From Gemmatimonadota bacterium (GTDB taxonomy: Bacteria; Gemmatimonadota; Gemmatimonadetes; Longimicrobiales; Gaopeijiaceae): a stretch of 52,634 nt of DNA. This document shows positions 9,106 to 18,190 of the stretch, in pieces. Below the pieces are notes generated by a model. That model ran no database searches. It saw only the letters and a program-made list of their open reading frames with translations, and was not told the origin of the DNA. The stretch is taken from contig DQPL01000055.1 of the NCBI GenBank assembly GCA_015664885.1, positions 1-52,634 on the forward strand. The letters are read 5' to 3'. The translations under genes were made by a program, and so were the position numbers. Numbering within the stretch: position 1 is the first letter of the stretch; each line of letters begins with the position of its first letter.

Positions 9106-9512
9106 CGGGCCGCGTCCTGGTGGCGGGCGAGGGCAGGGGACCCCTCCTGAGGCTTGATGAGCCGATCAGCTTTTGGGGCGGGGTCGATCCCGTATCAGGT
9201 ACGATCGCCGATCCCCGACACGCAAACTTCGGTACGTCGATCGCGGGGACCGTGCTGGCGGTGCCTTCGGCCGTTGGCTCGAGCTCTTCGAGCGCGATCA
9301 TGCTGGAGTTGCTGCGCGAGGGCACGGCGCCCGCTGCGATTCTTCTGGGACATGCCGATGCGATCCTGTCGCTGGGTGTAATCGTTGGCGAGGAGCTAGG
9401 GTACGCGGGCATCCCCATCCTGGAGATGCCGGTAGGCGAACTCGTGAGCTTCCCACAGGGTGTGCAGCTACACGTGTCGCCCGAGGGGATCGTCACTCAG
9501 GCCAGTTCGTAA
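9093..9512 (+). CDS. Aconitase X swivel domain protein (small subunit, DUF126)
   Basis: 139 residues starting at ATG 9093, inside the end of the large-subunit gene, which implies coupled translation. It matches the DUF126 swivel domain: GRVLVAGEGRGPLL, WGGVDPVSGTIADPRH, a serine cluster in VGSSSSSAIMLE where the catalytic serine is expected, and PAAILLGHADAILSLG. It should assemble with the large subunit to form the active dehydratase. Length and motifs are normal, with no sign of damage. Confidence 0.9.
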   Translation: MGLVAGRVLVAGEGRGPLLRLDEPISFWGGVDPVSGTIADPRHANFGTSIAGTVLAVPSAVGSSSSSAIMLELLREGTAPAAILLGHADAILSLGVIVGEELGYAGIPILEMPVGELVSFPQGVQLHVSPEGIVTQASS

Positions 9513-9548
9513 CGTGTTCGTGGTTGGTGGTCTCTCCTGCGTCGGCTG

Positions 9549-10288
9549 CTAGTCTCCTTTCAGAATGTCTCTCGCCTCCATCTGGGTCGCCTTCCTGGTC
9601 GGTACGTAGGCGGCAAGCGCCGACGAGCCGCCGACCACGGTGAGCACAGCGATCTAGGTGATCGGGTCGTTTGCGGTGATTCCGTAGAGCGAGCTTTCGA
9701 TCCATCGCATGAGCACCCAAGCGATGAGTAGTCCCACGGCTGCGCCGACGGCGGTCAGGCCCATGCGCTGTCGGACGATCATTGCACGAATACTATCCGG
9801 CTTGGCGCCGAGTGAAAGCCGGATGCCGATTTCGCGGAAACGGCGCCGCACCTCGAAGGCCGTGAGGCCGTAGATACCGATGATCGCCATGAGAAGGCCG
9901 CGAATGCCACTGCATCGACGACGCTGACGATCGTCGCTGTCGCGCCGACACCGAGCATGAGCGTGACCAGCGCGGTCATGGCGAAGCCCGGACTCCGACG
10001 GAGCTGACGTAGGGAGTACGAGCAGTCCTGAAGGAAGGCGTCGATCCGCGACGCGCGAGCCAAGCGTCGGCGTGCCTGGCTGCGCACCGCTCGACTTTCC
10101 GCTTTGAGCCGCTCCGCATCGCCGAACTCGGCGCGAGCCCTGTCGGCAGCGTCCCTCGGCGAGAGTCCGTCGGCCAACAAGTCGTCAACGCGGTGTGCGA
10201 CGTGAGCCTCGAACTCGGCGACGAGTTCTCCTTCTTCCCGGATGCGTGCGGCGCGTGTCTCGTCAAGCGGATTCTGCTCGGGTTTCAT
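9549..10288 (-). pseudogene. ADOP/MacB-like ABC permease, internally deleted
   Basis: The first ~125 codons encode the cytoplasmic permease-prefix helices typical of ADOP family permeases (LADGLSPRDAADRARAEFG) followed by QLRRSPGFAMTAL and the first membrane helix. Near 9905-9890 the sequence jumps, in another frame, to the C-terminal FtsX helices (AIIGIYGLTAFEVRRRFREI and LSLGAKPDSIRAMI), ending in RKATQMEARDILKGD at 9549. Roughly 600 central residues are missing. A TAG at 9654-9656 also interrupts the C-terminal part. The start overlaps the stop of the upstream PadR gene by four bases, the classic PadR-ADOP operon. Confidence 0.85.
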
Positions 10289-10627
10289 GACGCCTCTCCC
10301 GGTGCCTCGGACATCACGCGCCCAACTGCCGCCACGTACTCGTTCCAGCTATTCGCTTGTGCCTCCAGCGCAATACGCCCCTCAGGGGTGAGCGCATAGA
10401 ATTTGGCTCGCCGCTTGTTCTCCGAGAGTCCCCAGCTCGCTTCGATCCACCCCTTGGCCTCGATCCTCTGCAGCCGCAGGGTAGAGAGCGCCTTCTTCTA
10501 CCTGTAGCACGTCCTGCGAGGAGGCTTTGATGGCGCGGGCGATCTGGTACCCATGCTTCGGTGCAGCGGCAAGAGTTCGTAGGACCAGCAGGTCCAGCGT
10601 TCCCTGGAGTAGATCGAGTCTCGTCAT
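10285..10627 (-). pseudogene. PadR-family transcriptional regulator, frameshifted
   Basis: Begins MTRLDLLQGTLDLLVLRTLA, then HGYQIARAI and EEGALYPA, the PadR winged helix. After ALYPA the frame breaks. Removing one base at about 10474 (minus-strand cctgcggctgcag to cctgcgctgcag) restores LQRIEAKGWIEASWG and a normal end EAPGEAS with TGA at 10285, overlapping the permease start as ATGA. PadR proteins of this type normally repress the adjacent ADOP permease operon. Since the permease is also destroyed, the pair appears to be decaying together. Confidence 0.82.
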
Positions 10628-10708
10628 TGTCCCCGTCCCAGCTTCTTTTCGAGCGGGAGCGACCTACTCTCCCCTAAGATGTCAAGGGGAAGCGCGACTC
10701 GGCCAGCC

Positions 10709-12088
10709 TCAGGCAGGGTCTTGAGCGGTTCGGCCCCAACCGGTGGCGATCGCGAAGACGAGCACGGCTAGCAGCGCCCAGGAGTGAACGTTGTGCAGCC
10801 CGACATCCCAGGGCGATAGTCGGGGCATGCCCATCACGTCGGCGGTCATCGACGCGGCGAGTACAGTGGGTATGAAGATGGGCAGCAAGAACGGATACGT
10901 GCAGACCGCGATGTCGAGAATGTTCGCCCTCCGGTTGGCGCCGACACCCGATGCCTCGCCAATGTCCCTAGCCATTTCACCGACCGTCACGATCGCGACC
11001 GTCGAGTGCGTGGTCAGCACTGTGGCGCCCGACACAGTCCCGAAGATCCACCACTCCGCGCTCTTCGTGGACGTGGCACGAGCACGCACCCAGTCCGTGA
11101 GGCGATCCAGCAGTCCGGCGCGCTCGAGCCCACCGACGAGTCCCATGAGCAGCACGGTGAAGATCGACACGCCGATGGCACGGCGCATGCCGTCGAGCAG
11201 CAGGCCGGTGGCAGTGAAGTTGTCTTGGTCGATCGACAGCAGATCAGCGAAGCCGAACCGCCCCAGGGCGAGCCCGAGCAGCGAGGCGCTCACTATGCCA
11301 TAGATGAGCCCCTCCACCAGGTGCCGCTGTCGGATCAGAACCGTCAGCACGAGTGCGGGCACCGCCAGCATGAGAAGCCCCAGCGCGTCGGGCTCGGTTT
11401 GCAAGCCTTCCGCCGCGGTACCGGACCCGCCGAACAGTACGAACACGAGTAGCGCGACCGCCGCGGCCGGTATCGCATACTTGAGCCTCGACCGGACCAC
11501 GTCCCCCAGCTTCGCACCTTGTGTGGTCGCCGACGCGATCGTGGTGTCGGAGATGGGAGAGACATTGTCGCCGAACGTGGCGCCGGCGATGATCGAGCCG
11601 ATCAAGAAAGCGGGGTCGGCTGCAAGTGACGCACCCGCTGGGTACAGCAGCGGTGCGCACACGAGGATGGTTCCTAGGCTGGTGCCCGTGGCTGTCGAAA
11701 AGACGACGCATACGAGGAAGCTCACCGCGACGAAGCCACCTCCGCTCACCCCGGCGGCATCCGTCGCCCATACGAGTGATCCGACGAGGCCGCTTTCCCG
11801 AAGCAATACGCCGAGCACCGATGCGAGCAGCCACGCAAGCAGCATGATCATGACGATCCGTCGGCTCATGCCATCGATGACGGCGTCGCAATACGCCGAC
11901 TTGTCGGTGGCGAGGCAGAGGCCGAGAGCTATGGCCATCAAGAGTACCGGCCAGAAGCCCGTCTCGTCGGGTGCGCCTGAGAGGCCGAGCCAAGAAACTC
12001 CCGCCAGGAAGAGCGCGAACGGAACGAGCGCCCCCACGACGCCCCCATGGAAGGAGAGCGGAGCAGATGGCGGAGCCGGGTGTGACAT
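10709..12088 (-). CDS. nhaC: NhaC-family Na+/H+ antiporter
   Basis: A 459-residue polytopic inner-membrane protein of the NhaC family, exchanging Na+ for H+ in pH and sodium homeostasis. Diagnostic segments are VVFSTATGTSLGTILVCAPL, IIAGATFGDNVSPISDTTIA and VLTTHSTVAIVTVGEMARD. The first contains the discontinuous-helix serines and threonines, and the second the conserved GDNxSPxSDTT signature. The ATG at 12088 follows AGAAGGTGACC; an ATG six codons upstream (12106) is an alternative. The gene stands alone; neighbours give no hint of a more specific substrate. Confidence 0.88.
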   Translation of the reverse strand: MSHPAPPSAPLSFHGGVVGALVPFALFLAGVSWLGLSGAPDETGFWPVLLMAIALGLCLATDKSAYCDAVIDGMSRRIVMIMLLAWLLASVLGVLLRESGLVGSLVWATDAAGVSGGGFVAVSFLVCVVFSTATGTSLGTILVCAPLLYPAGASLAADPAFLIGSIIAGATFGDNVSPISDTTIASATTQGAKLGDVVRSRLKYAIPAAAVALLVFVLFGGSGTAAEGLQTEPDALGLLMLAVPALVLTVLIRQRHLVEGLIYGIVSASLLGLALGRFGFADLLSIDQDNFTATGLLLDGMRRAIGVSIFTVLLMGLVGGLERAGLLDRLTDWVRARATSTKSAEWWIFGTVSGATVLTTHSTVAIVTVGEMARDIGEASGVGANRRANILDIAVCTYPFLLPIFIPTVLAASMTADVMGMPRLSPWDVGLHNVHSWALLAVLVFAIATGWGRTAQDPA

Positions 12089-12208
12089 GGTCACCTTCTG
12101 GGTCATGCGTGGCCAAGCTGGTACGTGGCCAGGATCATATCCGGCGGGGTCGTGTCCAAGCCGGCGGAATCCTACGTTCCGACGAGCCCCTCTGAAAGGA
12201 ATCTGCCG

Positions 12209-12550
12209 TTGTCCGCACAAGATGAGTTCACGCTGTACGACCTTCGCGTCGAGGTGGTGGCGGGTGATCGACCCATGGTCTGCAACCACGAAGTCGGAGA
12301 CTACTTCGAACTGTCCGGTGAGAACCTTTCGATCCCGCCGGGCCAAACGTTCCCGATTTACTCTTTGGCGGCGCTGATCCCTCTGCTGCCGGCAAAGCAA
12401 CGCGAGACGGCGCCCGCTGATTGGATGACGACTGACATGGAGGTGGCGTGCCCCGATCCGCTGTGCGGTGCCCGATTCCGGATCACGCGCACGGGAACCA
12501 CGACGTTCCGGCACTCCGACGTTACACGAGTGCCCTTAGAAGGCCTTTGA
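12209..12550 (+). CDS. TIGR04076 family protein
   Basis: About 113 residues from TTG 12209, chosen because GAAAGGA sits eight bases upstream. The frame is open further upstream without a better signal. The body matches the TIGR04076 type: VGDYFELSGENLSIPPGQ, FPIYSLAALIPLLPAKQ, DWMTTDMEVACPDPLCGARF and RITRTGTTTFRHSDVTRVPL. The CPDPLC pair and C in MVCNH may bind a metal. No biochemical function is established to my knowledge. It lies 46 bases upstream of an aldo/keto reductase on the same strand; the two are probably co-transcribed. Confidence 0.78.
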   Translation: MSAQDEFTLYDLRVEVVAGDRPMVCNHEVGDYFELSGENLSIPPGQTFPIYSLAALIPLLPAKQRETAPADWMTTDMEVACPDPLCGARFRITRTGTTTFRHSDVTRVPLEGL

Positions 12551-12596
12551 AGATGTACGGTGGCGTGCGCACGTGGCGTCGGCGGGAGGTGAGCAG

Positions 12597-13661
12597 ATGA
12601 CGGGTCGTTCCGGAGATCCCGGACGGTACATACTGGCCGGTGACTACTCGATCTCCCGCATCATCCATGGCGGGTGGCAGTTCTCGGCTGGACATCGGCT
12701 GAGCGCGGCGGGCTCGGATGACGCGCTCGAGGTGCTGGTGCGGGCCGCCGATCTCGGTGTCACCACGTTCGACTGCGCCGACATCTACACGGGCGTGGAA
12801 GAACTCTACGGGCAGTTCATCAGACGTTGGAAGAGCACGTCGAACGCCGCGCCGCTCCAGATTCACACCAAGTTCGTACCCGACGACTCCGCGTTGCAGG
12901 GCGTGGATCGTTCGTACGTCCAGCGCATCGTCGATCGGTCGCTCTCACGCCTCGGGCTCGATTGCTTGGACCTCGTTCAGTATTACTGGTGGCGCGACGA
13001 CGTCCCGGGCATGGAGGACGCGGCGCGCTCGCTCGGGGACCTGCAGGCGGCGGGCAAGATTCGCCATGTTGCCGCGACGAACATGAGCGTCGAGCGACTG
13101 CGCAGGATAGAGGATGCGGGCGTCCGCCTGGTCGCGAACCAGGTGCAGTACTCTGCGCTCGATCGTCGCCCCGAGGCGGGCCTGTCCGGGCATGCGTCCT
13201 CCACGGGAATGCGACTGCTCAGCTACGGCGCGCTGGCGGGTGGCTTCCTCACGGACCGTTGGCTGGAGACCCCTTCGCCGCCGGATCTCGCGAACCGTTC
13301 GTTGGTGAAGTACCGGCTCATCATCGATGAATTCGGTGGCTGGGCCTCGTTCCAGCGGCTGCTAGGCGAGCTCGGGAAGATCGCACGAGAGCACGGCGTC
13401 GATCTGGCCGCAGTCGCGCTGCGATTCGTGCTCGACCAGCCCCACGTTGCCGCAGTCATCGTGGGCGCGACCAAGGTCGGTCAGATGGAACGAAACGTCG
13501 GAGCGTTGGCGTTCACGTTGTCAGCCGCTGACCATGCTCGCATCCGCCGGCACCTGGACATAGCGCCCGGGCCCTCGGGTGACGTGTTCGCTTTGGAGAG
13601 TGATCGCGAGGGGAAACACGGGCGCATCATGCGCTATGACCTCAACAGCGAACGCTCCTGA
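12597..13661 (+). CDS. Aldo/keto reductase family protein with altered catalytic tetrad
   Basis: 354 residues from ATG 12597, which has GGGAGGTGA six bases upstream. It folds as an AKR (beta/alpha)8 barrel: D59 and Y64 in FDCADIYTG, K92 in IHTKFVPD, NADPH-binding VIVGATKVGQMERNVGA near the C-terminus. At the position of the tetrad histidine (normally Q-[FLY]-H-x-W/P) the sequence reads LVQYYWW, so Y130 replaces His. Asp, Tyr and Lys are kept, so reduced or altered carbonyl reductase activity is possible. It follows the TIGR04076 gene closely. Specific substrate unknown. Confidence 0.85.
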   Translation: MTGRSGDPGRYILAGDYSISRIIHGGWQFSAGHRLSAAGSDDALEVLVRAADLGVTTFDCADIYTGVEELYGQFIRRWKSTSNAAPLQIHTKFVPDDSALQGVDRSYVQRIVDRSLSRLGLDCLDLVQYYWWRDDVPGMEDAARSLGDLQAAGKIRHVAATNMSVERLRRIEDAGVRLVANQVQYSALDRRPEAGLSGHASSTGMRLLSYGALAGGFLTDRWLETPSPPDLANRSLVKYRLIIDEFGGWASFQRLLGELGKIAREHGVDLAAVALRFVLDQPHVAAVIVGATKVGQMERNVGALAFTLSAADHARIRRHLDIAPGPSGDVFALESDREGKHGRIMRYDLNSERS

Positions 13662-13701
13662 GCCTCGGTGGCGTCCTCTCCGAACTTCGAAGGACGGGGC
13701 G

Positions 13702-14513
13702 CTAGTTCGTCACCAGCTTCCGGTACACGCCCGGAGACATGCCGGTCAGTTCCTTGAAGCGGTGGGTGAAATGCGCCTGATCGCTGAACCCTGTTTCGAG
13801 CGCGATCGACGACAGCGAAGCGTCCGACTCGCTCAGTGCACCGCACGCGTGTTCTATCCTTAGGCCTTGCACATATTTTCCCACGGTACATCCGTGGTGC
13901 ACGCGGAAAACCCGAGCCAAGTGCACGGGATGCACCCCGGCCTCGTGTGCGAGGTCAGTGATGCGGATCGCCCGTTCGTAGCCCGCGTGCAGTTGGTCGC
14001 GCACGCGTGAAAGCCAGCTCGGTGCGCGTCGCTCTTTCCCCGTGGCCTGTATGCTGCCCATCTCCGCCAGCATCTCCACCACGAGTTCCTCGGCTCCAAG
14101 CCCGTTCCCAGTGCTCAGGAACCACCCGTAGAGCCTCGTCGCGTGCCAGTTGAGACGGCTGCCCCGCATCTCCTGCGATCCGTCTTGTTCGCGGAGGCCG
14201 AAATCCCTCATGCGCGTCATCCACTGCCCGCCCAACTCCACGTTGAACGCGCGGCCTCCTTGAGGCCCGAACGCCTCGGAATGCGGCTCATGGCGCGAAT
14301 AGAAAACCAGAGACGTCGGAAGCACGCTGCGGCTGCCGCGGTCGAGCTTCTCGGTGTACGAACCGCGCAGCAACAGAGAGAAGAACGCATGCTCGTGGGC
14401 ATGCTTGGGCAGCCGGCGCTCGGGCTCTTACTCGGCATCTTCGAGCGTCAGCCCTCCTAGCCTCCTAGCCTCCTGGTCTTCCGGGAGGCGCCGTGGAATT
14501 CGCCCTCATGCAT
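13702..14513 (-). pseudogene. AraC-family transcriptional regulator, disrupted 5' region
   Basis: The C-terminal double helix-turn-helix domain is intact (RITDLAHEAGVHPVHLARVF, then LSSIALETGFSDQAHFTHRF and GMSPGVYRKL). The N-terminal cupin-like sensor begins HAHEHAFFSLLLRGSYTEKL. Two lesions precede it. The 8-bp unit gctaggag (minus strand, about 14455-14470) is tandemly duplicated and shifts the frame that starts at ATG 14513. A TAA also falls in LTLEDAE-stop-EPERRLP, where the family usually has an aromatic residue. Without them one protein of about 270 residues results. A shorter product from TTG 14373 is conceivable but would lack part of the sensor. Confidence 0.65.
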
Positions 14514-14705
14514 CGTTCGCATGCAGCTCATACAGGCAGGGGACGTGCCAGGATGCCCGTAATATCGGTAACCCATTGTGACATAAGTACTTAGGTCGCA
14601 CACGCGGGACCGCGGCGTGCATGTACGTAGTGACCGGCTCCGGGACGGCCGATCCCGGTGCCGGCACACCTTCCCCCGGCTGCCGACGCTGCCCAAATTG
14701 GCGCG

Positions 14706-17700
14706 ATGAATGACCCCGCCGTGATCACCCTCCCGTTTCCTGACGCGCAGGCGCGCGCGCGCATCAGCGACGACCTCGATACGAACCTGCTGGTAGAGGC
14801 CGGTGCTGGGTCGGGAAAGACTACCGAGCTCGTCGCGCGAATGGTGGCGCTAGTGGCCTCCGGCGTGGCGACCGTCGACGAGATTGCCGCCGTGACGTTC
14901 ACGCGCAAAGCGGCCGCCGCGCTGCGTGAGCGATTCCAGATGCATCTCGAGGAACGCGTCGGTGAACCCAGTGAGCGCGATGGCGACGACCTGACGCGAG
15001 AGCGACTTTCAACCGCGCTGGACGATATCGACCGGGTTTTTGTCGGCACCATTCACGCGTTTTGCTCCAGGCTGTTGCGCGAGCGACCCTTGGAGGTCGG
15101 ACTCGATCCGGCTTTCGAAGAGGTCGCCGTCGAGGAACGCTTACGGCTGCGTCGACACTTTTGGGAGGCGTATCTGGAGCGCCTGACCCGCGACGGGGGC
15201 CCCATTTTGGAGGAACTGTCGGACGCGGGGCTGCGGCCCTCGCGGCTGCGAGGTCTGTTCGACCATCTGGTTGAGAATCCGGACGTCCACTTTCCGACGG
15301 ACACGACTGAACTTCCTTCAGCAGTGGAGCTCAGTGAGGTCCGAGGTGTGCTCGACGAGTTAGTGGATCGTGCTTGGGAGCTCATGCCGGACCATGAACC
15401 AAAGCGGGGCTGGGATTCGCTCCAGAGGAAGCTGAGGACGCTCCACTTCACCCGTGACGTCACGGGGTGGAAAGAGCCGGTCGACTTCTTCGATGCTTTG
15501 TCACGCCTCTGCAAGCCGGGCCCACGTGGCCATTCCATCACGCAGAACCGGTGGAGAGACGGATCGATGGCGAAGGCGCTATGCAACCGTGTCGACGAGT
15601 TCGGCGTGGGCGATACCGTGGCGCGTGGCCTCGTGAACCGATGGTATGCGCATCGCTATGCACTCGCGGTCCGCCTGGCACGAACGGCCGCGCTCGACTT
15701 CGCCGAGCACCGGAAACGCACGGCGCGGCTCGACTTCCAGGACCTACTGGTGTTGACTGCCGAGCTATTGAGGGCGAATCCCCAGGTGCGCCGACAGCTG
15801 GGGCGGCGTTACCGTCGTCTTCTCGTCGACGAGTTTCAGGACACCGATCCGCTGCAGGCAGAGATCATGCTGTTGCTTTCCTCGGATCCCGACGTCGATG
15901 ACGACGACGCGTCCCCGGCAGCAGATGGTCCGGCTGAGCGAGCGGATTGGCGCTCCGTGGTCCCCAGGGACGGAGCGCTCTTCGTGGTCGGGGACCCGAA
16001 GCAGAGCATCTACCGCTTCCGGCGCGCGGATATCCAGCTCTACGGATTCGTAAAAGACCGTTTCGACGACTTTGGAGCCGTGCTGGAACTCACGACCAAT
16101 TTCCGTTCGCGTCCGCCGATCGGGGATCTGGTCAATGAGCTGTTCGATGCCGAGGAATTTTTCCCCAAGTCGGCGACTCCGGAGCAGGCGGGTTTCGAAC
16201 CGCTGAACACGCGGCCCGGAGAATCGTCGTCGCGCGAAGGGGTCTTCTGGTACGCCGTTGCTCCCGACGCTGCCCGAGGCGACGCGGCGGCAGACGACGA
16301 TGCCGCGCGTATCGCGAGCTGGATCGCGAGCAGGGTCGCCGCCGGAGAACGGTCGAGCGGAGACTTCATGATCCTCACCAAGAAGCGGTCCCATCTCGAC
16401 AGGTATGCGCGAGCCTTGGAGGCCTTCAGCATACCGGTCCAGGTCACCGGTGCGGGTGTCGGTGTCGAGAGCGAGCTACGTGAGCTGCAAGCGGTGCTAG
16501 CATGCTTGATCGACCCGACCAATCCGGTGAAGGTGGTCGCGGTTCTGGTCGGACTCTTCTTCGGCATCGACTACGAGCGACTGGTCCAGCACCGTCTCGA
16601 TGGGGGCGGCTTCGACGTCATTGGCCCGCGGAGCCGCGGGCACGCCGACGTGGTGAAAGCGTTACAGACCCTACACGAGTGGTGGCGGGCCTCGACGGTG
16701 CAACCGGCGGACATCTTCGTCTCAGGACTCACGAGTGAGCTCGGTCTCCTCCCGTTCGCCGCGGCCGGCGAACTGGGAATGCTGCGAGCAGGTGCGCTCG
16801 TCTATGCGCTTGATGCGGTCCGTGCTGCGGCGCTCGTGGGTGACGCTTCACTGCCCGGAGCCCTCGAGGGTCTCGAGGCGGCGCTCGAGCTCGCGGAAGC
16901 CGAGGCTCCTCTGGAGCCCGGGCGCCCGGACGTCGTGAGCCTCATGAACCTGCATCAAGCGAAGGGTCTCGAGGCTGAGGTCGTGATTCTGGCGGACCCG
17001 ACGGGCTCAAGGGCCAGAACCCCCGAGATTCACATGCACCGCACGGAAGACGGCACCGCCGTCGGGTATCTGCGAGTCACCGAGTTTCGGGACGGGTTTG
17101 GTGGCGATCAGGTCCTGGCGCGACCCGAGGGCTGGGCGCATCACCAGTCCACGGAGAGCCGCTTCCAGGCGGCTGAGGAAGTGCGGCTGCTCTACGTTGC
17201 GGTGACCCGTGCCAAGAAGGAGCTGGTAGTCGCGCGTTGGCCGGACGGTCCGGACCGGTCTCCCTGGCGCGCCCTGGACCCCTGGTTGGAGGCACGAGCA
17301 GAGGAGCTCGAGCTGGAGCTGCGCGCGCCCGAGCCGCGGCAGCAGGTTGAGTTGACCCCTGAGGCGGTCGAGGAAATGCGACACGAGGCTGCCGATCGGC
17401 TCAAGGCGCTTGGCAAACCGTCGTTCGAGTACCGTTCGGTCACCGAGCTCTCGAAGCGAGACGAACCGGCCGGCACACGTGCGCGGGGGGACACCGAGAT
17501 TAGTGACCGTCAGGCCTTCCGCGGCTTCTCGTGGGGAAGCGCGGTGCATGGCGCGCTCGCCGTAGCGGGGGAGGGGGCTACGCCGGAGGCGCTGCGCGCA
17601 GCGTGCCGTGACTTGCTCGTCGAGTACGAGAGGCCGTTGGACGATCACGGCGACCCGACCGAGTTGGACGAACTGCTCGTCGTGGTGGAATCCGTGCGCG

Positions 17701-18149
17701 CGTCGGATCTGTGGCAGAGGGCGCACCGGGCCGAGCGTATGCTCTCCGAGGTGCCCTTTGCTGCCTCGCAGCCCACGGGCCCAGGCGACGCGCGCGCGCC
17801 GGCCCCTGAGACCGACTCGCTTGATCGCGACGAGCATCCGCGGAAGCAACTCGACCTCTTCTCTTTGCACGCGATCCAGGAAAGCGAGACCGAGCGTGAG
17901 CCCGAAGAGCCTTCCGGTGTTCACGAAGTTCTCGAAGGCGTGATCGACCTGGCGTTCCTGGAGGCGGACGGTTGGGTGATCGCCGACTACAAGACCGATC
18001 TGGGGACAGATCCTGACTTCGCAACACGACTGCAGACCTACCGACGACAGGTCGACTTGTACGCGGAGGCGTGGTCACGGCTCACGGGTGACCCGGTGAA
18101 GGAGCGCGTGCTCTTTTTCACGGCACAGGGACGCGTGGAGTCCTGGTGA
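14706..18149 (+). CDS. addA: AddA-like helicase-nuclease (UvrD/RecB superfamily)
   Basis: 1147 residues from ATG 14706. Superfamily 1 helicase motifs are complete: Walker A EAGAGSGKTTEL (K38), VTFTRKAAAALRERF, Walker B LLVDEFQDTDPLQ (D375/E376), VVGDPKQSIYRFRRAD, LTTNFRSRP, SLMNLHQAKGLEAEVVIL and LLYVAVTRAKKELVVAR. The C-terminal PD-(D/E)XK nuclease has SWGSAVHGAL, D1081 in GVIDLAF and D1094-Y-K1096 in ADYKTD. This is the AddA organisation: helicase plus nuclease in one subunit. It should act with the AddB-like protein encoded at 787-3918 to process DNA breaks for RecA. The separation of the two genes is unusual. Confidence 0.9.
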   Translation: MNDPAVITLPFPDAQARARISDDLDTNLLVEAGAGSGKTTELVARMVALVASGVATVDEIAAVTFTRKAAAALRERFQMHLEERVGEPSERDGDDLTRERLSTALDDIDRVFVGTIHAFCSRLLRERPLEVGLDPAFEEVAVEERLRLRRHFWEAYLERLTRDGGPILEELSDAGLRPSRLRGLFDHLVENPDVHFPTDTTELPSAVELSEVRGVLDELVDRAWELMPDHEPKRGWDSLQRKLRTLHFTRDVTGWKEPVDFFDALSRLCKPGPRGHSITQNRWRDGSMAKALCNRVDEFGVGDTVARGLVNRWYAHRYALAVRLARTAALDFAEHRKRTARLDFQDLLVLTAELLRANPQVRRQLGRRYRRLLVDEFQDTDPLQAEIMLLLSSDPDVDDDDASPAADGPAERADWRSVVPRDGALFVVGDPKQSIYRFRRADIQLYGFVKDRFDDFGAVLELTTNFRSRPPIGDLVNELFDAEEFFPKSATPEQAGFEPLNTRPGESSSREGVFWYAVAPDAARGDAAADDDAARIASWIASRVAAGERSSGDFMILTKKRSHLDRYARALEAFSIPVQVTGAGVGVESELRELQAVLACLIDPTNPVKVVAVLVGLFFGIDYERLVQHRLDGGGFDVIGPRSRGHADVVKALQTLHEWWRASTVQPADIFVSGLTSELGLLPFAAAGELGMLRAGALVYALDAVRAAALVGDASLPGALEGLEAALELAEAEAPLEPGRPDVVSLMNLHQAKGLEAEVVILADPTGSRARTPEIHMHRTEDGTAVGYLRVTEFRDGFGGDQVLARPEGWAHHQSTESRFQAAEEVRLLYVAVTRAKKELVVARWPDGPDRSPWRALDPWLEARAEELELELRAPEPRQQVELTPEAVEEMRHEAADRLKALGKPSFEYRSVTELSKRDEPAGTRARGDTEISDRQAFRGFSWGSAVHGALAVAGEGATPEALRAACRDLLVEYERPLDDHGDPTELDELLVVVESVRASDLWQRAHRAERMLSEVPFAASQPTGPGDARAPAPETDSLDRDEHPRKQLDLFSLHAIQESETEREPEEPSGVHEVLEGVIDLAFLEADGWVIADYKTDLGTDPDFATRLQTYRRQVDLYAEAWSRLTGDPVKERVLFFTAQGRVESW

Positions 18150-18190
18150 CGCAAGCGACGGACGCCCAGGTGTGGTGGTTTGTCAGCGCC

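Noticed and set aside
9654-9656. TAG inside the ADOP permease considered as a recoded codon
   Set aside because: The gene has a large internal deletion and a frame change; decay explains the TAG better. The TAG in the IS3 orfA and the TAA in AraC are treated likewise.
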